Positions 58,448-64,000 of a stretch of 64,000 nt of DNA are shown piece by piece. Within the stretch, counting starts at the first letter, position 1. Every line of letters begins with the position of its first letter. The notes under the pieces are model-generated. The model worked only from the letters and a program-made list of their open reading frames with translations, was not told the DNA's origin and did no database searches. The position numbers were made by a program, and so were the translations under genes. The DNA comes from Loxodes magnus (taxonomy: Eukaryota > Ciliophora > Karyorelictea > Loxodida > Loxodidae), in contig CAMPDV010001024.1 of assembly GCA_946699065.1 (NCBI GenBank), forward strand, positions 83,420-147,419, given 5' to 3'.

Positions 58448-61400
58448 TCAAATGCTTTGTTAGTTCTCTAGTCCCTCAACTTCTATATCATCTTTGCTTT
58501 AACTTTTATAATTTAAGGCTGAAGATTTGATTCTATATAAAACCTTACGATAACTTAGTTATGTTTTGACTTTTTTCACTTGAAACTTAATTGTATGAAA
58601 TACTAACTTCAGAACATTCATTTTGATTTAGTAAAATCTACTTACAAAATTGCTTAGCATCGCTTTTAACCTTATATTTTTAAGGCTCAAATATTTGCAT
58701 CTCCTTTGTTTTGCTCAGTTTATTTTACATTTCTTTCGCTTTGATCAAAACTTTTGATGCACTTTGTTAAAGTTATTCTTGCTATTCAGAAACACTTTTC
58801 TTTTCTAGACTTAAGTTGACTAGAGATATTTATCCTTTTTATTCTTCATTTCAAAGTTACTGAATTCTTTGTCTTTGTTGGTTCAAATGCTAGTGTATCA
58901 TCTAAATTTTAGACCCAAACTAGAATGCAAATCTAAATAACGAAATAGTGTCTATTTTAGTTCTTAACAGAAATTTAGTATATTTCTTCTGATGGAAATA
59001 GAAAATAGTAAAAGTAGCTATTTATAATAGCAGGAGAGTAATAAGCATAATAGCACTATGGGTTTTTTCTGCAATGGCAGCTGTAGTGAAAATATACAAG
59101 TTAAGATTAACAATTAGCAAATAGAACTAAAAGCAGTTAATTCTGTCATAATTGTAAGGCCATTGGAGGTAGAAAAATATTATATAGATTAGTAAAATAA
59201 TAATGCTGACTATTCCATACTCAAACTCATTGTCTTCCTTTATTATTCTTTAAATGAAAATTAATAAAAGCTACATTAAGTATTCTACCATTATTGCTTT
59301 AGGCTTCATTTTTATGTGTAAATAAGGATATTTCATATCTTAAAAGTGAGGTTTTGATAAGATCGAAATTGGTATCGTTATTAATAGCAAGCATGAAGAT
59401 ACAGCTAGTAAAGTTATATAGTAAGAAGTCCCACAGCTTGAATGGCAGTCACTTATTAGAAAGGTTTCTTTAAAATCTATTTTTTAATCTAAATTTCTAT
59501 CCAAACCTTGCTCACATTAGTAAATTTTGGTTAAAACAAAAAAGGAAGGAAGTAATAGTAAGTCTCCAACATAAGGTAGTAAAGAAAAAAGAAATGAGCC
59601 AATTTGCTTTATTTTTAAATATTTCTTGCATCTTAATTCAATTCTTTAAAGAAAGAAAATAAGAGCTATTATAAAAATTGCTTCTATACCGAAACTCAAA
59701 TAAAATAAAATCCAAAAAATGTTTCTTCCTTTTACTTCAAAAACAAAGATGTGAATAAATTTATCACCTAATTAGCTTAGGATTTGTAAATCAGGTCCTA
59801 TTGCGATTTACTAGATAAATTTGATAATAATAATAGCATAGTATAAATCATCTTAAAATGTTTGAGGCTTTTGCTTTACTAATTTCTTTACTCTTTTTTA
59901 TTTTCATATTCTTATTCCTAAAATAAAAGTAGCTATGCTTATAATGCTTAATATTAGAAATACTATTATTTTTATCTTAATACTTCTTGTATAATCTTAA
60001 ACATGTCTATTTGTGAAAGAGCAGTCTTCATATTTACTAAAACTATCTAAAGGTACTTAAATACTACCATGATACAAAATTGGAGTTTTGAAATCTCAGA
60101 CAATAGCACAGCCTGGACAGAATTTTCCATTATAAACGAAATCATATTAAGCATTATCAACTTCTTTTAAAGTTCTAAATAGAAATAAAGCATATGCTCT
60201 AAAGTTTTAGCTATTGAATTAAACTCTACCACTACATCCTATAAAATCTATTTTCTTTATTTAGTTAAGCATAATATGAGGATCGTTGAAATTCTAACCG
60301 CTATTTATTAACTCCTTTAAAGCATGTGCTATTATATAAGCTTCATCTCAGAAATAACATTGCCAGTCTGGAATATAGCTCGTTGCACATTATTTGTAGT
60401 ATTCATGCATATCTTGTCCAATTTCTGATTATCATGCTATAGGATGAGTGAAAATTCAACTTCCTACGTATAATTTTTTTAATTTTTCTACTCCAAACTT
60501 CAAAGCATGCTCATTTTGAACAATATAGTTACCTGAGTTGTGTCCTATAAAAATAAAATCTCCTTATCTTCCTCCTGCGTCATAAAGTTATACTCCAAAC
60601 TCTACTTAAGTTTCCACCCAAGCAAACAGAATTATAATTCTTATTTATTTAGCCAGAATATCTTAAATTATAGGCTAATACTTAATAGTTCTTTCTTCTG
60701 TGATCCCACTTAAAAACCAAGGAATAATTCTTAAATTAAGATTGCTAATGATATGAATATCATAAGAGTGAATACTGTCTATAATGTAGTTTGCAATAGC
60801 TTTGTATTCTGAAATATTTTCTACATAGATTCCTATTTATTTCCATTTATTTCTTTATATAAACTTTAGGATTGTATTTCCAAATTCTTTGTAATTAGCA
60901 TAATTGAATATTTATCACTTAAAATCTGCATCTGAAGAATCTTAATTTACTGAAAGAAAAGGAATTTGTACTCCGTATTCGTTCAAAAGATCGGAAGTAG
61001 GTTTCATAGAATCTGCGAATTTGACACAGTGAGCTACTCCTAATTTATCAATATATGGAATTAGATGCTACATTTAAAATTCTCTATCGAACCAACTTTA
61101 TCCATAATCTACTCCAAAAGCTTTGAATTCATAATTATCAAGTAATCCCTTTCGTCTATTTGCATCTTCTGCTCCGCATCTTATGGTATCTTATACAGCT
61201 CAGTTTACAGGATTAAGCTCACCTTTAGTAGTCAGCAAACTCATTTCATAGGAGAAAGTAAGAGTAATTTTGTTCTGAGGAGGATTTTACGACGATCCAG
61301 GCCAAACAGGCGAAGAAGTGGATTGAAAAGTATAGGCCTGAGAGAGATTATGAGTTATTATATTAAGAGAAGCTTACCTATTTATAATCTCTAAGTTAAG

Positions 61401-62320
61401 AATTAGCTATTCTTAGTACTTTTAGTTGAACTATTGAATGCTAATATCAATATTGTTTTCCTTTTATTGCTATATGAAATTAGCTAATTTCTCTATATAA
61501 AGTTTAAAGTAATGCCAATATATATAATTCTCATCTTGCCAATCTTCTTTAAAGGACTGAATTCCTAGAAGACCATTTTCGAAGATTTTATTTCTACTAT
61601 TTTAGTTTTATTTCATTATTAAACTTCCTTGCAAGCCAAAGATTCACGCAAAATTTTACTGTTATAATTTTATTTCTTAAGCAACTTGAAGTATCTAAAG
61701 GGTTAGAGTTTTATTTACCGAAAGAATGAAAATAGTTGTGCCAGCTGACATTAGCAAAGATGCTAAATTATCACTAATTTTGTCTTGAATAGTGATGCTA
61801 TATTTTATGCGAGACTAATCTAGATATTTAATGGGTTAGTAATATTCCTTTTAGTTTTGCTAAATTGTCATTACGTTCTAGAAATCATAATATTTCAAAA
61901 ATTAATTTAAGAATCTTCCTTCACTTTCATATGATGGATAGATATAAGGAACTTCATTTAGAATAATACTACTAAATTCTTCTTTTCTTGAGCACTTTAT
62001 ATAATGAAGCTTCTTTTGCTTTGTTTATTCATATAGCAACTAAGAGAACTAGCTTTAACCTAAAAAATCTATTATGAAAGAACTCCTTGAAAAGCTTTTT
62101 GTTTCTAATCTTTGTATATCATGAAAGCCACTTATTTTGAGTATCTCATGCTATATAAGAATTTAATTTTCATCTTAAGTCTAAGAATATTTCTACAGTT
62201 CTTAATGAATGTAACTTATTACACTCTAAGTTTCTGATGAGTAGCAAATAGCGAAATTTAGAACACCGTAAGATTAACTTACATAAATAAGGTTTAAAAA
62301 GAGCAAATAGCATTAGACAT
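58448..62320 (-). CDS. Seven-helix receptor with two tandem PBP-type ligand-binding domains
   Basis: About 1,280 residues. Minus strand, N to C: a first periplasmic-binding-protein type 1 (ANF-receptor, Venus-flytrap) domain at about 62270-61260 (NEVPYIYPSYESEGRFLNQF, AGTTIFILSVNKTLTL, FAWIFGLQGSL); a second at about 61250-60060 (LNPVNWAVQDTIRCGAEDAN, GVDYGQSWFDREF, YGVQIPFLSVNQDSSDADF, IQRNKWKQIGIYV, CYFWDEAYIIAHALK); a Cys pair FCPGC; TM1 at about 59990-59890; six further helices to about 58960, including LLPYVGDLLLLPSFFVLTKI; and a Gln-rich cytoplasmic tail. Class C GPCRs share the flytrap-plus-seven-helix plan but have one flytrap and a Cys-rich linker. Ligand unknown; amino acids or other small molecules are typical. 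A 16-nt intron (58533-58548) joins the tail to KSQSKDDIEVEGLENQQSI and TGA 58448-58450; without it the stop is 58488. The 5' end is unresolved: the coding frame lacks a near ATG, and ATGs at 62320 and 62313 are in other frames. Confidence 0.7.
58533..58548 (-). other. Candidate 16-nt intron
   Basis: GTAAGGTTTTATATAG on the minus strand. Splicing turns SQNITKLS plus KSSALNYKSQSKDD into one frame. It has the best 5' splice consensus of the candidates here. Confidence 0.55.
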
Positions 62321-62344
62321 TTTAATGAGTTGCCTCATAATTAA

Positions 62345-64000
62345 TATTTAGTAGCCTTTAACTAATTTTCTAAATAAATGAATAAAACTATATAATCTTG
62401 TATAAACTCCTATGACTTTAATAATAGCTATAATCCTTTAAATTATATTCAATTATGTTTCTACTATACAATTATAAGATATTTACATAGTCAAAATTAA
62501 CTAAAATAAAAATTAAATAGCCATACGCTATAGTGGCAAATAAAGAATAAACGATATAAGCAAACTAATATAATAGATATGCACTTTGCTCTATATAATG
62601 CAAACATTTAATTATTAATAATTCAAAATACTAGGATTTTATTATTTCAAATAATTGTTTATTTATTTTTAAAGAAGCTTAACTCTTTCAGCATGATATT
62701 TAACAATATTCTACGAAAATTCTTTTGAATAAATATTCAACTAATTTCAGTAAGGGATAATAATGGTTTAATTTGAAATTAGTTTAATAAGTCCTACTAA
62801 AATAAATTTCTTTATTAAAGTATTTGATGAATTAAGAAAATAGTTTGTAGAATTAATAATTATCTATACTTTAAATTTGTATACAAGCAGCTCGTTTATA
62901 TTAATTAATTATATGGGATATTTATAAACTTTCTTAAGTTAGATTTGAAAATAAATAATTTCTCTTAATTTCTATATGATTTTAGATGATAAGTTTCTAT
63001 TTTACTTTTAAATATATTTTTGCCAGAATATGAAATTTGTACCTTTTCCGGAATTTTCAGTTTTCGTTTTAGATTTTGGATAAACTAGAGAATTAAATAT
63101 TTTGATTTCTTAATATTCTTGATTCTATCTTTTTCAGCTTAGTGTATTATAATTTTTAAGTAATGCTGCTAGTTATTTTCCTTTTTAATTAAATATTTTA
63201 CGCCCTTAATTTATTTTTCTCTGGTTTGCTGTGTTCTCAAAGGAATATAAATTAATTTGCTTAAATTTTTCAAAGAATTTCCAGTATTAAATAATCCTCT
63301 GACTTTGGTAAATTTTATATTTGATTTATATTAATGGAATCTCTATGCTTGACGAAAAAATTAATTAGGTCTAATTATCCTATTTTGTATAGTATAATTA
63401 AAAGAATTAGTGAAGATAAAAAGAAAGAATCATTTATTGAAGACTGAAATTATATAAATTGAAGAATAAAACATTCTTGCTTAAAATAAAAGTTAAGGGA
63501 GTGTAAAATTCTAGTTAGTTTAGATTTAACTAATTCATTATTTTCAGATGTATCAAACAAATCTATAACTGAATTATTTAGTTCTATCCACTGAGATTTT
63601 ATTGACTCTCTTTACTACCAAAGAAATAAAATGATATATATGAAACTAACTATTAACCATGCTTTGACTCTTTATAAATAAACTAATTTACTCGTTATTA
63701 TTTGTAAGTTAAGGTATACTTAGTAATAAGATAATGAAATAAGTATAAGGCTAGAGATATTAAGCATATTAATAATACAATGATACTTTATATCTTCTAG
63801 ATTCATAACCATAAATATTATTTATATAGCTATTACATTTTAATATGTTCAGCTTATTTGTTTAATAATTATACCTATTTATTTTACCATACTATCATAT
63901 TCATTCTATAAGAGTCAACTATTATTTATTTATTCAACATCATTTCCATTCAGATTCAGTTAACTAATACAAATTACAAGTGACGAAGGAGCAAAAAAAT
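62345..64000. other. AT-rich flank; weak coding-like patch on minus strand
   Basis: Mostly AT-rich. The minus strand between about 63190 and 62690 has one long frame with a slightly higher G+C patch (FNSLVYPKSKTKTENSGKG, then TNFIFWQKY). No motif is recognised and TGA-free frames are common by chance, so it is not called as a gene. Confidence 0.25.

Noticed and set aside
61338..61377. A 40-nt GTAAGC...CTCAG intron in the receptor gene
   Set aside because: The frame before and after is the same without splicing, and both sides read as good protein; removing 40 nt would break it.

Overview
The window is about three-quarters A+T and reads as nuclear DNA of a ciliate with an extreme genetic code. 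In every convincing gene TAA and TAG fall where glutamine fits, and TGA falls where tryptophan fits (for example at the Trp positions of WD40 blades and in polycystin membrane helices). The same genes end at a TGA. UAA/UAG=Gln with UGA=Trp-or-stop is the karyorelictean code (NCBI table 27), so a Loxodes-like organism is the best guess. Condylostoma (table 28) is the alternative. Because all three 'stop' codons can be sense, an open frame proves nothing here. Calls rest on protein-like composition, motifs and agreement between copies.

Layout: 28-965 is a retroelement copy; 1860-2620 a LINE reverse-transcriptase relic; 3180-3610 a repeat ending in a conserved hairpin; 4345-7652 a segmental duplication carrying a four-helix membrane-protein gene; 7653-9750 a 78-bp repeat array and T-rich repeats; 10026-12359 a RING/pentapeptide/WD40 gene (-); 13640-16380 decayed coding remnants with hairpins; 17336-21657 one very long gene with two polycystin channel modules (+). 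At 21940-22856 and 30476-31426 sit two inverted copies of a retroelement. Between them lie pseudogenes (25465-26620 eIF4A-like, 27120-28340 TPR) and a zinc-ribbon gene (28682-29493). At 32764-38368 and 42753-48950 are two more copies of the duplicated segment, in opposite orientation, with further members of the four-helix family at 48896 and 50179. 53255-55213 holds three Pol III-type RNA genes: an unidentified GC-rich RNA, tRNA-Thr and tRNA-Cys. 57685-62320 (-) holds a single-pass membrane protein and a seven-helix receptor with two tandem ligand-binding domains.

Functionally the intact genes are mostly membrane sensing and signalling proteins (polycystin channel, receptor, small four-helix proteins) plus a scaffold or ubiquitin-ligase-like WD40 protein. 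Two genes appear to carry 16-nt introns. The accessory part is shaped by non-LTR retroposition and by long inverted segmental duplications. Large tracts of very AT-rich DNA hold no gene that I can recognise.
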